Position numbers and translations under genes: made by a program. 64,000 nt of DNA from Nannobrachium achirus (Eukaryota > Chordata > Actinopteri > Myctophiformes > Myctophidae). Of the stretch, positions 36,491 through 47,950 are shown piece by piece; the stretch's first letter is position 1; each line of letters starts with the position of its first letter. The DNA lies in contig OY997645.1 in the NCBI GenBank assembly GCA_963921795.1, positions 19,561,570 to 19,625,569 of the forward strand, written 5' to 3'. Under the pieces are notes generated by a model. That model was given only the letters and a program-made list of their open reading frames with translations, made no database searches and was not told the DNA's origin.

Positions 36491-36539
36491 TGTGCGTGTG
36501 CGCATGCGCGTGTGCGTGCGTGCGTGCGTTGTGACTGAG

Positions 36540-37060
36540 TGTGTATGAATGCTTCATGTCCTGCCAATTATACTATGCCTCATAGTTCCAATTACCCACT
36601 CAATCAACACATGCAGACACAAATCATTAATTCTCAGGATCATAATTGAGGTACATTAGAAACACGGAGGGAGTTGACTGAAACAACTGCGTAACACCGG
36701 CATGCACGTCATCATCATTCTATAAGCTGCGTTAGTTTGTTCCACAGGTTACGGCAGGAGTCATGCAACATTAATAATCTGACATGACTTTCATAGAGGG
36801 CAATCAGCTATTGGGATCAGAGGAACAATTCCTCAGGGGCTTTCTTTCTTCACCCCCACGATGACCGTGTGTATCAAAACCACACCATTAACATTCAGAG
36901 AGAGACCCGAGCGCCACTTTGAACATGTTTCCGTGTTTCCTGGGGGGAGTGGGGACCTGAGAACTACACACATTCATTCATTTATTATTCATACCGTGAT
37001 TGATGATCAGAATAATTGATTCCCCCGCAGTCACTGCTGAGTGACTGATGATGACGTTGA
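36540..37060. promoter_or_regulatory. Candidate conserved non-coding element(s)
   Basis: Unique sequence with many ATTA-core sites and little repeat content: CCAATTATACTATGCC, AAATCATTAATTCTCAGG, ACATTAATAATCTGACATG, TTTATTATTCATACCGTG and ATTGATGATCAGAATAATTG. No open frame of interest. Function is inferred only from motif density and uniqueness. Confidence 0.3.
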
Positions 37061-37234
37061 AATTGAAGGGAGTCATGTTGTGTGTGTGTATGCTCATGTC
37101 TGGGTATATTACTGTAGTGTACTGTATAGTGTTTTTGCACACTTATACAGTATGTGTGGCTGTCTCTGGCTGTATTAGTAAAAGTTTTCTACTGTGCATC
37201 ACTGTGTATACTGTGCCAGAGTGTAAGGTCGGGG

Positions 37235-37809
37235 GGGGGGGGGTGGGCAACTTTGATGATAGAGAGGGCCACTATATTTCCACATTCACTCCAGAGGGCC
37301 ACATCCCTTGGTATATTGTTATTGTCGAGCAAAAACCTCTTATCTCCAGCAAGAGTAGCAAAAATAGCCGATCTACAAGCTCAGTGTAGATCGGCTACAC
37401 TGAGTGGCTACACGGATCGGCTACACTCGCAGTGCGACGCGTTTTGAGCTTGTAGATCTGCTATTTTTGCTACTTTTGAATTGGAATCCTGAATTATCTT
37501 TTGTTATTTTTTTTAATTGGAATCCTGAAATGTAACATTTTGATTTAATTTCCAATGCATTTAGTTATACTTATGTTAACTTTTTGAACTTAAATACAAA
37601 TACATTGGACATAAAAAAAGACTAACATTTTAATACTATACTATACTAGTCATTGAACTACTAATGTGGAGTAATTAAAGTGGGTCATGTTTGCATGTTT
37701 GGAATTGTAACAGCTGAAATAAATAATCAGTATTCCGATATTAACCTGCGGGTCCGCATTAAGTGAAGGTGGGGGCCGCATGTGGCCCCCGGGCCGCCGG
37801 TTGCCCATG
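37235..37809. mobile_element. hAT-like element with an inserted hairpin-rich fragment
   Basis: The left end GGGTGGGCAACTTTGATG and the right end GCCGCCGGTTGCCCATG are loosely inverted (GGGCAAC/GTTGCCC). Inside, 37313 to about 37490 begins like MITE-A (TTGTTATTGTCGAGC) and holds an amplified version of the palindromic module: three near-copies of GATCGGCTACACT and both arms of GATCTACAAGC. Confidence 0.5.
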
Positions 37810-38796
37810 TATGGTGTCTTTAATCTTTATATCCTATTTAAGGATTCTACCTGTGAGTGTCTTTGACTTCCACTTTTCCCCAACGTTAAACATAATGACA
37901 CTTTCCAATCTCACCAATGACCTTTACTGTGCAGCAAATGACGAACCAATTAAAGAGCAATCAACCGCTTCCATTAAAAGCGGAAACCGCTCTGCTTTTG
38001 TGGTCCCTGCATTAAAGAATGTAAGATGCCTTATACAAATACATGGTTGCCTTCGCCTTCACAGAAGTGTAGTAAAACATGAAATGACTACTAAACATAG
38101 GAATTTCACATCTTATGTGCGTGCATTTATGTGCAACACGTATATGCGTTTCCATAGGTGACACATTCAGGTCAATACTATATTGTATCTTATTGAAGCT
38201 CTTAGCAGAAGTTCAGAAGCAGGACCACTGCTCCAATTAAGTCACGGATCCGTTCACCTATAAATGCTCACGTAGCCCCCCCCCCCCACCCCCCCTTTGA
38301 TCTTGTATTCTGCACCCTTCCCTATACTCTTCCCGTCCTTCTTCTCCCTACTCTTTTCTTCCAATGTGAGTGAACGTGAATACAGCTTCTGACTCCGTTC
38401 TTTAGCCCCAGCGTGGTCACTGAACGAAATATTGTACCCATTCATATAAGCCACCCACCTTCTCAACACTATGACATTGAAATGAACATTTTCAGAGTGA
38501 CAAATTTGGAGAAAATCTACTTTGTCATCAGGCTTTTTCTGTCCAAGCAACACATTCTCGTGAGATCTATTAACAGGAACCATAGGACCCTCGTGAGACC
38601 TGACGCCTGACAGCCCCCACTTCGGAGATCATTGTGTACCATTCTGCACCTATAGTGGCGAAGCATGGGATGGTGTACAGCAGTTGCCTGACTGCAAGCG
38701 TCACACTCTTCACACACTACGTTTCACTTCGTTTTGGGAAAGAGTCCTTCGAGGAGACATTCTACTTCTGGGGGGGCGGGCTAAAGCCTATTGACG

Positions 38797-38798
<2 letters not shown>
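37810..38798. other. Unique non-coding DNA
   Basis: No gene recognised. A poly-C run lies at about 38277-38296. The open frames are short and lack recognisable similarity. Confidence 0.4.
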
Positions 38799-38834
<36 letters not shown>

Positions 38835-38837
38835 GCG

Positions 38838-38900
<63 letters not shown>

Positions 38901-38955
38901 CACAAACACAAACACAAACACAAACACAAACACAAACACACACACACACACACAC
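38799..38955. repeat. (CA)n with (ACAAAC)n block
   Basis: CA runs interrupted by CGCACGCGCACG, with a hexanucleotide ACAAAC block at about 38899-38940. Confidence 0.95.
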
Positions 38956-39154
38956 GCGCGCGCTTAGAGCCTCCGACGGCGACGTGGCGTGACGTGACAT
39001 TGCAAAAATACGTTATTTCTCATAACATATTATATGATTGCATGTTTACGTTAGTGCAAAATGGTATTAAAACGTAATGAAACGGCACTATTGTATAGTT
39101 TATTAAAAGAATTCGAGTCGAGCGGGCGTCCGGCTGACTCCGCCATGACAGTTT

Positions 39155-39250
39155 TCACGGACCAATCAGAGTCCACTAGCGACTCACGTGGGCAGAAGAG
39201 CACCAATCAGAGTCCACTAGGGACTCACGTGGGCAGAAGCACAGATATAA
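39155..39250 (+). promoter_or_regulatory. Promoter-like duplicated CCAAT/E-box cluster with TATA
   Basis: A unit of about 43 bp is repeated: CCAATCAGAGTCCACTAG, then GACTCACGTGGGCAGAAG, at about 39161-39199 and 39204-39239. Each copy has a CCAAT box and the E-box CACGTG. AGATATAAAGAG follows at 39243-39254 as a TATA-like site. A further GGCCAATCACAG lies near 39361. No downstream gene is recognised; the cluster could be a host promoter or the U3 of a degraded LTR. Confidence 0.35.
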
Positions 39251-39728
39251 AGAGCTAGATGCCTCGTTCTCCTCTGCAGTTAATTGGAGCGATGTGCAAA
39301 AGTTCTAGCCCGGACTTCCTGGAAAAACCAAGGGAACGCTGTCAGTCAAAGTGACTACTGGCCAATCACAGTGTGTCTTTTCCGTGACTTATCCAAGGAC
39401 CACAATTCATTTCAACAGAGCCAGTTCTGATGTTGCGCTGCTCAGCTGTTCTTACAGGCTGCATACGTAAAGACCAGCCCCCACCTGCCTCTGATTGGCT
39501 TACCGACTTCCGTATGTGTGACGCACGCGGAAGCACTGAACACAGAAGTGACGAAGATTCCCTTGGTTGCTAGATGCATACGCCCCCTAGCCGAAGGAGG
39601 CGTCTAGCTTTATATGTCTGTGGGCAGAAGAGCTCTGAAGGGAGGGGGCTGGGGGGGGGGGGCTGGGACCGGACCAGCCTACCACGTGCCCCAAGTCTAC
39701 AGCCCTGATTGGCCCATTCAATTCGCCC

Positions 39729-39754
39729 GCTCTTCGGGCGAGAAGAAATAAATT
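39729..39754 (+). terminator. Hairpin followed by AATAAA
   Basis: TCGCCCGCTCTTCGGGCGA folds into a 7 bp stem with a 5 base loop (39730-39748), and AGAAATAAA follows. It lies about 500 bp downstream of the promoter-like cluster, so both may belong to one small unrecognised transcription unit or an old element. Confidence 0.3.
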
Positions 39755-40000
39755 ATTTAATCTCCGGGGTCAGTCCACACTACACACCACCCACCAACAG
39801 GGGGTGGTAATGTGCGGACTGATTTATCAGGCTAGTACAGCAGGGGTCTTCAATGTTTTCAGGCCAAGGACCCCTTAGTTGAAAAAGAGATGAAGCAGGG
39901 ACCCCCACAACCTTTTCAGAGATTCCATAGTTTCATCGTTTGACAGCACAATCATCAGTGTATTTTGGATTCATGTCAATTTGTGTTTTCAGATATTTAA

Positions 40001-40392
40001 AGGAGCTATAGTCAGCTTTTTCTTGAAAAACGGGCGCTAAAATAAAAATGTTTCGAAAATATTTTATAAAAAAGATTAAGCTTCATACAGTATATGTGTT
40101 TCTATTCAAAAATGACCACAAAATGCGTAAAATAATGATAAAATAATCATTTTGCCATTGTCAGGCCAACTTTGTTTACATCCCTTATCAATCCATATAA
40201 AAGAATAGAAGAGGGATGTAAACAAAGTCGGCCCGACAATGGCCAAAATGATTATTTTACCGTTATTTTACGGTTTTTGTGGTCATTTTTGAATAGAAAC
40301 ACATACATGAAGCTTAATCTTTTTTATAAAATATTTTCGAAACATTTTTATTTTAGTGTCGGTTTTTCAAGAAAAAGTTGACTATAGCTCCT
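40001..40392. mobile_element. Foldback element inserted at TTAA
   Basis: An almost perfect inverted repeat. AGGAGCTATAGTCAGCTTTT (left) answers AAAAGTTGACTATAGCTCCT (right), and the arms meet near 40195. TTAA flanks both sides (39997-40000, 40393-40396). The paralogous hAT-C copies at 44468 and 47951 have a single TTAA at this place, so they act as empty sites and prove the insertion. The TTAA target suggests mobilisation by a piggyBac-type transposase. Confidence 0.9.
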
Positions 40393-40571
40393 TTAACCAC
40401 TTGAGCCGTCATTACCTAATAAACTTGACGTTTTACTCTGTTCTTTTTCCCCTCTACACCAAACCTCTTTGCCGAAAATAACGCCTCGCGCTGCGGGGCG
40501 TTGTGAGCTTGTAGATCAGCTATTTTTGGCTACAATTCTCAGAATATGGACACTAGGGTTCAAGTTGTTAA
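40393..40571 (+). mobile_element. MITE-B copy inside hAT-C copy 1
   Basis: TTAACCACTTGAGCC at the left and GGGTTCAAGTTGTTAA at the right are inverted ends bounded by TTAA. The centre holds the recurrent hairpin (AACGCCTCGCGCTGCGGGGCGTT, interrupted). All hAT-C copies share the module at the same place. Confidence 0.7.
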
Positions 40572-40651
40572 TATAAAAAGGATTGGAAGATTTGGAGGAC
40601 CCCCTGTAGTAACTCTGAGGAGGACCCCTGTTGAAGACCCCTGATGTACAG

Positions 40652-42796
40652 TATGTGTTTTTACGTCTTCCTGAAATAAATGAGCATCTTTGATAAATCT
40701 CAGAGAAAGAGAAAGAGCCTCCCTCTTGACAGCATGACTCATCTGCGATAGTACATATCGGCTATTTTCGGTGACTGCAACCCCCACACACAACTCAGGC
40801 TTTAGGCATGATTTATGAGATTATGTCATCTCGTTGCACTGGAAATAAAGACTGAAAGGAAACCCTGCTGTTGTCTGTCCACTACGATTGAGTTACAAAC
40901 CCATAGAATTGTCTTTGTCTTTGTCATTTGTGGAATTTAGCTGACAACCGCCATCAATCACAAATCCCATTCCTAGTCAGACCGCGCCGGACAAGACAAG
41001 TTTGAGGAAATATGTACTGCGTATGGCAGATCAGAGAAAATCTAAATTTGCAGGATTTAGCGAGGTCGCTGCCAAGTCTTAAGTGAGAGCCAGGAACAGT
41101 ATTTCATCCAGCCTGCTTCCCTAAAGCACTTTTACTTTTACTAAAATGAAAGTTATCTTTGTTTGTTGCCTTACAGTGTATATGAGGCAAAGGAAAAATA
41201 CTAAAAAATAAAAGCTATCAAAACAGGACAGCATGCCCTGGCATGTTCAGCTCCTCTTTATGTGAACGTCTGGTGCAGCTAGCCAGCTACTGACAACAAA
41301 ACCATTCCGCATCCGGCATACAAATCCTTGTGGGCTCTCCAAGGGGAGTTTACAATGAGGCAGGGAGAGAAAGGCGACTGCAGGGCCTAAAGAAAATGGA
41401 AGATTTTGCAGAGGGATAATTTCACTTAAATATAAGATGATTAAAAATGAAAAGCTCTGATTAAGATGGCACGGAGCTAAGTCCCGTAATCGAAGAATGG
41501 GTGTTTTTAAAACAAAGAGGCAGATTTTAAAAGTTTTTGTCTCGCATGAAGGAAACGGTCTCAATATGTAAAAATGGTTTCGCCTCAGAAACTGGTGTGA
41601 GCAGGGATGAAAAGGAGGACGTTATGGTTTGAGCCATAGAAAAAGAAGCAACGTCTGAAGTGTTCCTGCGGCGTGATGGCACCAGGCGGTTATCATGTCC
41701 GTATGGAGGCAGATGGCTGTGTGGGAGCTCAGGGAACACATATGTACCAACTGTAGTTTGCTAGTGATAGGCGACTGGCAATGCTACTAGCTGGCAGCTA
41801 AAACAAACTGCCAATCATGGACTGCACCATCAAAGACATGTCCCAAGCCACTGCTGCCTGAATGCAAGACTGAATCCCATCTGAATTCCATCAGGGGTGT
41901 CACTCGAGTAATCGGGGTCCGTGTGTGTGCTGTCAGGGGTGCTGTGTGCTAGTGGAATAACCCCCTTGAATTAACCTACAGTATATCCCCTCAGATCTAT
42001 TGTTCAGCGCATATCATTTGGACATCCACGCAGAGATTTGAAGCGATTAAAATGAAAAGATTGACCCGAGAGTGTTAGAGATGAAGTCCAACTATTATGC
42101 TAGAAAGCTCAGACTACCAGCTCAGTGAGTATCTAAACAACTGCAGTGTGCAGTTATCAGTTTGGCTTATTCTTAACGAGGCTTGATATTTTAGTGGATT
42201 AAAAGTAACTTGTGTGCATGCGTTACTTTCTTGCTAAAACGGGTTTCACCACACAAATTAGTTCTTATTTAGAGCTTAGTGGTAACTAAATATTTACACC
42301 TACCAACTTCTATGTGTCTTTTTACTGTATACAGATTAATTGAATGAATAGGACAACAATGGAAACATGTCGTCAGGGCTTTTTATGCTATCCTGTACTT
42401 TTTTGCAAAATAATCAATCAATAACTTTTGCAGATATCGGCAGCTTGGATCAAAACATCAAATAGGCCTAAATATGTAATTTGGAGTTATAGAGTGTAGG
42501 GCAGGCTCTACTTTTTGTTAACGCTATTTAATAATAACCATAATAAACTCCTTATCACAGACCCACCGTCGACCCATTAAGCAATTTTAATATAGGATAG
42601 CTGGTGCAACGCGGTCTCAGGATAGCTGAAGAGAGTTAAATTTAGCTGATGAAGCAGAGAAGTATGAAACCTTTCAGATATGTATCTTTTTGTGGCACCA
42701 CAAGTAAGTGTGCTGAGTAGCTAGGATGAGCTGCTGCGTTAGGACAAACATAGTTTCCATCAAACTGTACTAGAGCAGGAGCAGGAAATACGCATA
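40652..42796. other. Longest largely repeat-free stretch
   Basis: No gene is found. Sequence between about 40900 and 41760 is unique, with balanced composition and blocks such as AAAATGAAAGTTATCTTTG and TGATTAAGATGGCACGGAG that look constrained, as in conserved non-coding DNA. This cannot be tested from one sequence. Confidence 0.35.
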
Positions 42797-43040
42797 TCGT
42801 CGTTGTCGGGTGAAAACCTTGTATGTCAAAACCGTTCGTTTTGTATTTATAATTTTTAAAACGATTTAAACGAGTGAAAACAGCCGATCTACAAGCACAC
42901 AACTGACAACTGTGCTTGTAGATCGGCTGTTTTCACTACTTTTGTGCGACAGCCTTGTCTGATGAAGCAGGTCTTTACTTCTTGGAAAAACGTACAAATT
43001 TGAAACTTGGAGATACAAGGTTTTGGCCCGACAGTGACGA
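42797..43040. mobile_element. MITE-A copy 5
   Basis: Starts TCGTCGTTGTCGGGTGAAAA and ends GCCCGACAGTGACGA, flanked by TA on both sides (CATA and TATG). The central palindrome 42873-42937 is nearly perfect (GTGAAAACAGCCGATCTACA and its complement). It is the best-preserved copy in the window. Confidence 0.85.
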
Positions 43041-44467
43041 TATGTGCATTTTACCCTGCTAGTGCCTGTTTCTTTACGCTCGTGAGCGTACATGTGTGTG
43101 CATGTGTGTGTGTATGACAACAGTGTGTTTGTGCATGTGTGTGTGTGTTTGCGTGTGTGTTGTTGATGTGTCGTTTTGTTGATGTCGTGTCTGCATTACG
43201 TGGTTGTGTTAATCTTGTGCCACTGTTGTGTAGTTGTGTTTATGTTGTGCAGGGGCTGTGTAGTTGTCGCGTTGGTGTCGTTCAGTTGCGTTTGTGTAGC
43301 GTCGTTTTGTCGATGTTGAATGTGTAATTGTTTTGATGCTGCGTTGATGTGTAATTTGTGTTGATCTTGCGACAGCAGGCCTCTTTCTCTCTCTCTCCTA
43401 TCTGTCTATTGTCCTTCCCATTTGGTGTCTAATTGGCTCTCATTGTCTAATGGCTGGTGTCTAAAGTGTCTGTCTGCATTCCAGCGGCGTCCTCTTTAGG
43501 GCCCATCAGGTTGATAGACTCCATCTGCGGAGGGAGTGGCCTTCTGTCTCTATCCTCTATTTATGAGTTCTCTCTCTCACCAGCCACCACCATGCCTCCC
43601 TATGGCCTACTGCATTGATTTGTTTGTTTTTGTGTCCCACACAGTAGTGAGTAGTAGGCACAATTCTCGCGTGCATGCTCGCATGCACGCAAATGCACAC
43701 GCAGGCACACGCACGCACGCACGCACACACGCACGCACTACACTACTCTGAGTTAAATTAATAGGTCCAATAAAATGTATGAAAACAGTGTGCCAAGCTA
43801 GGATTAATGATTTGCGCCACCTTTTTACGTAAGAATATTGATGCTCTCAGTAGCCACAGGTGTTGAAATGTCTTTTTTGGCACTATATATTGGAACATAG
43901 AATATGATTATGTATCATTTTATGAATATAACATCTGCTGCCTCTCCTGTTCTGACCTTTAAAACATACTGTTAAATATATAGCCTGATTTATATTTCTA
44001 TTTACTTTGTCGTATGACGTGTTGCTGAGCGAAAATAGCCAATCTGTGCCATTTTCGGCCAGTGACGCCATAATATGACAGGAGTATAAATTGGGCATAA
44101 GCCAGTGAATGACAGCATGGAAGTGAATTTGCAACTGTGGAATGATGCCTCTAGGACTCCAGCAAAGTACGCTGGGTATGAGGGAGTCATTAACTCATAC
44201 GGCGAGACCTTGGAATTTGGCTAAAGGTGTTTTTTTCTTTATTAGTTTCACTGGTTTCACAAATCATGGCTCTGGACTCATTATGAATGGTTGTAGGATG
44301 TCTTGGTCAGCCAAGAGGGTCATTTTAAAAACACACCATCAATTCAGTCCTATTTCTGGAATGATAGACTGCCTTTGGGTTACTAAAGTACACCCTGTCT
44401 GACCCTGAACATACTGTACGCCCCTCTCTTCCTCCCTCCATAACCCTATCCACCCATCTCTCTATCT
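43041..44467. other. GT-rich and unique non-coding DNA
   Basis: From 43090 to 43370 the strand is TGTTGTG-rich low complexity. An impure (CA)/(CGCA) stretch lies at about 43680-43740. No gene is recognised. Confidence 0.4.
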
Positions 44468-44706
44468 CAGGGGGCTTCAACGTTTTCAGGCCAAGGACCC
44501 CTTAGTTGAGAGAGAGATGAAGCAGGGACCCGCCACAACCTGTTCATAGATTCCGTATAGTTTCATTGTTTGACAGCACAATCATCAGTGTATTTTGGAT
44601 TCATGTAAATTTGTGTTTTCAGATATTTAACCACTTGAACCGTCAATACTTAATAAACTTGACCTTTCACTCAGTACTTAGTCTGCTCTTTTCCCCCTCT
44701 ACACCA
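44468..44706 (+). mobile_element. hAT-C copy 2, partial
   Basis: Starts CAGGGGGCTTCAACGTTTTC and matches the left part of the other hAT-C copies through CCCCTCTACACCAAA, then diverges; the right end is missing. Its AGATATTTAACCACTTG is one of the empty sites for the TTAA foldback in copy 1. Confidence 0.8.
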
Positions 44707-45796
44707 AAGCACGCTCCCGGGAACACGTTATTCCAACCAGTTCCCTTCCTCTCCATCAGGTGCCCCGGCTGTCCAGGGGGAGGCAGTATAAAGACCAGGA
44801 TTACTGCATATATTTTGTGAGGGTACCTACTATACACTGTACCCTAGGGGACTTGGGGCTCAAGGCTCAGTCTCTTGTTGAAGTAGCAGCTGATATGAAA
44901 TATGTATGAAGTATAGTGGTGCAGTTCCTCACCTGGGAGTCTTAACAACTTGGGGGCCAAACTCGTTCAGTAATGAGATACGGCCACTGAAGGTCGCTGT
45001 GCCAAAACTCAGTTGTCTCGTCCCTCAACGAGACAAAGGGTTAACTTGGTTACATGCAGCTGCATGCATCCTGTGTACCCTGTGAAAGACCCTGGTCCAT
45101 ACGTCATAACGTGGCTCGCAGAGAAACAGAATGGCGCGTCTAGGCTGCATTCTATTCTATGCTGAAACATAAAAAGGGCTTTATCTATGAATAAGGTCAA
45201 AGAACGTCAGGGAAGCAGAGATCTGCCTGTTTTCACGGCGACACTTTACCGCGATGGTCGGCCCAGGTTTGGATTTTAGTTTCGCGAGAGTTTGTAAACA
45301 AATGGATTATCCTCCTCAATTGTCAGTGGACACTCACGTGCACACGCACGAAGCTTCTGAGGCTCTTCAAAATTAAAGCGTAAGCGAACGACGGCAGCAG
45401 CAACAGCTAGAAATGTTAGAAACCTTGGCTTCCCATGTGTTAATGAACTGTGGGGTGTGTTCACAGAAAAACTGCATTTTGACACTGTACACGTTTTTGC
45501 AAAGAAATCTCCATAATAATTATACCCAATGATAATTATTTAGGTGGAAATAGGACCGTGGCACTGCCTCTTTAATATGACACTGGTCTCAAAACACAGA
45601 TTCTGTGTATCAGCCTCCCCTCTCCCCTGTTCCCTCCCATTAACAATGACCCAGTGTGACAGGACAGAATATCAAAAGACTGGCCCAGCTGGCTGGAGGC
45701 TGGCATACCGATCCGCTGGGTTTGCCTTTCTATCATCTCTCCACTGAGATGAAAATCTTGTTTGCCCTTCATATCTCAGAGAACAGTCCACACACA

Positions 45797-45844
<48 letters not shown>

Positions 45845-46703
45845 CACGCACATACAGTATCTTTATATCTATATATCTATCTATCTATCGGTGTCGACAG
45901 CTGGTCGAGCTGATCGGGCTCGAAATGAATGCTATTTTCTTTTTTCTCTTCTTCTTCTTCACTGTCTCGAGACCCTGGGTCTATAACCATGTACAGTATA
46001 CACATATATAGTACATACCACATACATACATATATACATACATACATACAGTATCCTGCATCATAAAAAGCTGTCATTACATCAGTTTAATGCTGCTGTC
46101 AAAGTGGTTGGTGCGCCGTCTCAAACTGAAAAAAGGGGGGAAGTAAAGAAAGAAATGGGGGACACTTGAGAGCTGTAGGCCATGTGTTTGAAGCTTCTTG
46201 GAAGTCTGGTAGCTGGAGGAATAGATGGGCGGACGGACGGCTGGATGCACTGTTCCCGGCTGGAGAGCAATGCAGCACTGAAAAAAATAAATACGGAATA
46301 CAGATTTTGCCGGAGCAGCCAATGGGGATTCGTGCCTGCGAAACAGCCCTCGTTATGGTGTGAAATGAATTACACTTTGCAGGGCACATGCATTCGCTCG
46401 GTGTCAGCTCCTATAGACGCATAAACTCACACAGATAGGCTCGCAATCACACTGGTACTGTACATACAGGGTGTATGGATGAAAATGGATTAATATTCAC
46501 ACGCACACACGCACGCACGCACACACACCCACGCACACTCTGCAGGCAGTGCACTAGCCCAGAAGGACCCTTCAGTTGATACCATTATGTATTCACTGCA
46601 TCAGAAACAAACCCTACATGATACACAGGCTTGATGGCCAACCTCTATAGGGAGAATCCACAATATCCAAACACTTCCACTGGACCAATGTGCACACGCA
46701 CAC
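44707..46703. other. Unique non-coding DNA with (ACGC)n
   Basis: (ACGC)n lies at about 45793-45852 and (TATC)n at about 45868-45889. A small hairpin (GTCTCGTCCCTCAACGAGAC) lies at 45016-45035. No gene is recognised. Confidence 0.45.
45793..45852. repeat. (ACGC)n microsatellite
   Basis: A perfect tetranucleotide array. Confidence 0.95.
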
Positions 46704-46816
46704 TAGGGATGGGACGATACACGATATTATCGTTTATCGTGATAAAAAACACTCACGATAATCGTATCGAGGAGATTTAATTTATCGTGATTTCGTCCTC
46801 CGTCATGCACAGGGAT

Positions 46817-47271
46817 CAATAGGCTATATGCATATACACCATTTTGTTCTACTTCCGGGTGTCTTTCGACTTCCTTCACAGGTGTTACCGATGATACTAC
46901 TGAAGGGTCTGTTCCATTCTGGTCAAACAGAGTCAGGGTGCTGATATTGTGCATGTTGGCTCACTGGAAACACTCTGCTACACCAGTGGGTCTCAAAGTG
47001 TCCTTGAGTGGGTTCCAAATGTCCCCATACAGGTGTGTAACTCTGAGAGTGTAGAAATGGAAGCAAATGGACCCGCAAGGGTCCATTTGGTTCCATTTGT
47101 TGATTCCATTTGTACAGAGTTATGGGGGTCCTTGAAATTAAAGAACCACTGTACAATAAATCAAACAGACCCTTCATTAGTATCACCAGTAACACCTGTG
47201 AAGGAAGTCGAAAGACACCCGGAAGTAGAACAAAATGGGCTGGCGTATATGCATAGAGCCTATTCACCTTT
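46817..47271. mobile_element. Foldback element nested in the hAT-like element
   Basis: AATAGGCTATATGCATATAC and CCGGGTGTCTTTCGACTTCC on the left are answered by GGAAGTCGAAAGACACCCGG and GCATAGAGCCTATT on the right. The arms are of order 200 bp around a centre near 47045. Confidence 0.75.
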
Positions 47272-47382
47272 TATTTGCTGAGCTGCATATCCGTTACCAC
47301 TTAAACCCTCTATAATAGGTAAAAGGTACTTATAATATACGTACTTGATACAGTCATTTTTTCACTCTATCAAATGTCTTTG

Positions 47383-47443
47383 CCAAAAAATAGCCGATCT
47401 ACAAGCGACGCGTTGTGAGCTTGTAGATCTGCTATTTTTTGAC
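47383..47443. repeat. Palindromic module copy
   Basis: CCAAAAAATAGCCGATCTAC and AAGCGACGCG are followed by the complementary GAGCTTGTAGATCTGCTATT. Same arms as in MITE-A and MITE-B, in a third context. Confidence 0.8.
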
Positions 47444-47550
47444 AAATGTTCCGCCCCTAATGGATTTTGATTATCGTAATAATATCGTAAATCATGATTT
47501 ATTTTGTCACAATAATCGTGATATGAAATGTTCATATCGTCCCATCCCTG

Positions 47551-47551
47551 G

Positions 47552-47625
<74 letters not shown>
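47551..47625. repeat. (CA)n microsatellite
   Basis: A nearly perfect CA run starting right after the hAT-like element end. Confidence 0.95.
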
Positions 47626-47627
<2 letters not shown>

Positions 47628-47942
47628 TGTGCACAAACACGCGCACAAAGATTTTCATGTAAATCTGGGCGTACATGACTGACACCCATGTGGTTCTGTT
47701 CTGCTGCACTCTGCAGCAGTTCTTCACTCTCTCACATGGTCTGCTGTCACTCTGTGTTCCCTCTGTGAAGAAGTGTGCAGTGCAGGATGTGCATAATTAA
47801 TCCGCTCCCGGATGTCATCTGGTGGTGACTCATGGCTTAGAACAATGGTTCTAAAGCTTGTTCATGTCGAGGACCCCCAAATAAATTATGTGTTTGGCTG
47901 CGGACAACGATTTGAAAATATTTTGTGTCGGGGACCGCCATA
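47626..47942. other. Non-coding DNA
   Basis: AATGGTTCTAAAGCTTG with GAGGACCCCCAAATAAATT near 47844-47886 looks like another worn hAT end. No gene is visible. Confidence 0.4.
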
Positions 47943-47950
47943 CTGTACAA

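Larger units (their letters stand above)
39841..40643 (+). mobile_element. hAT-C copy 1 (non-autonomous hAT), with nested insertions
   Basis: Starts CAGGGGTCTTCAATGTTTTC and ends GTTGAAGACCCCTG. The flanking octamers TAGTACAG and ATGTACAG match at six of eight positions. It carries the foldback 40001-40392 and the MITE-B module 40393-40571. Other copies lie at 44468 (partial), 47951 and 55624 (reverse). No transposase is present. Confidence 0.85.
46704..47550. mobile_element. hAT-like element with TAGGGATGGGACGATA ends
   Basis: Left end TAGGGATGGGACGATA and right end TATCGTCCCATCCCTG are inverted over 15 bases. The inner flanks carry repeated ATCGTGATA-type motifs on both sides. It lies in CA-rich sequence, so a target duplication cannot be read. 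It contains a foldback (46817-47271) and a hairpin core (47383-47443). Confidence 0.7.

Noticed and set aside
41247-41739. Overlapping minus-strand frames of 70-105 residues as host exons
   Set aside because: No splice-site pattern, family motif or consistent frame; more likely unique non-coding DNA.
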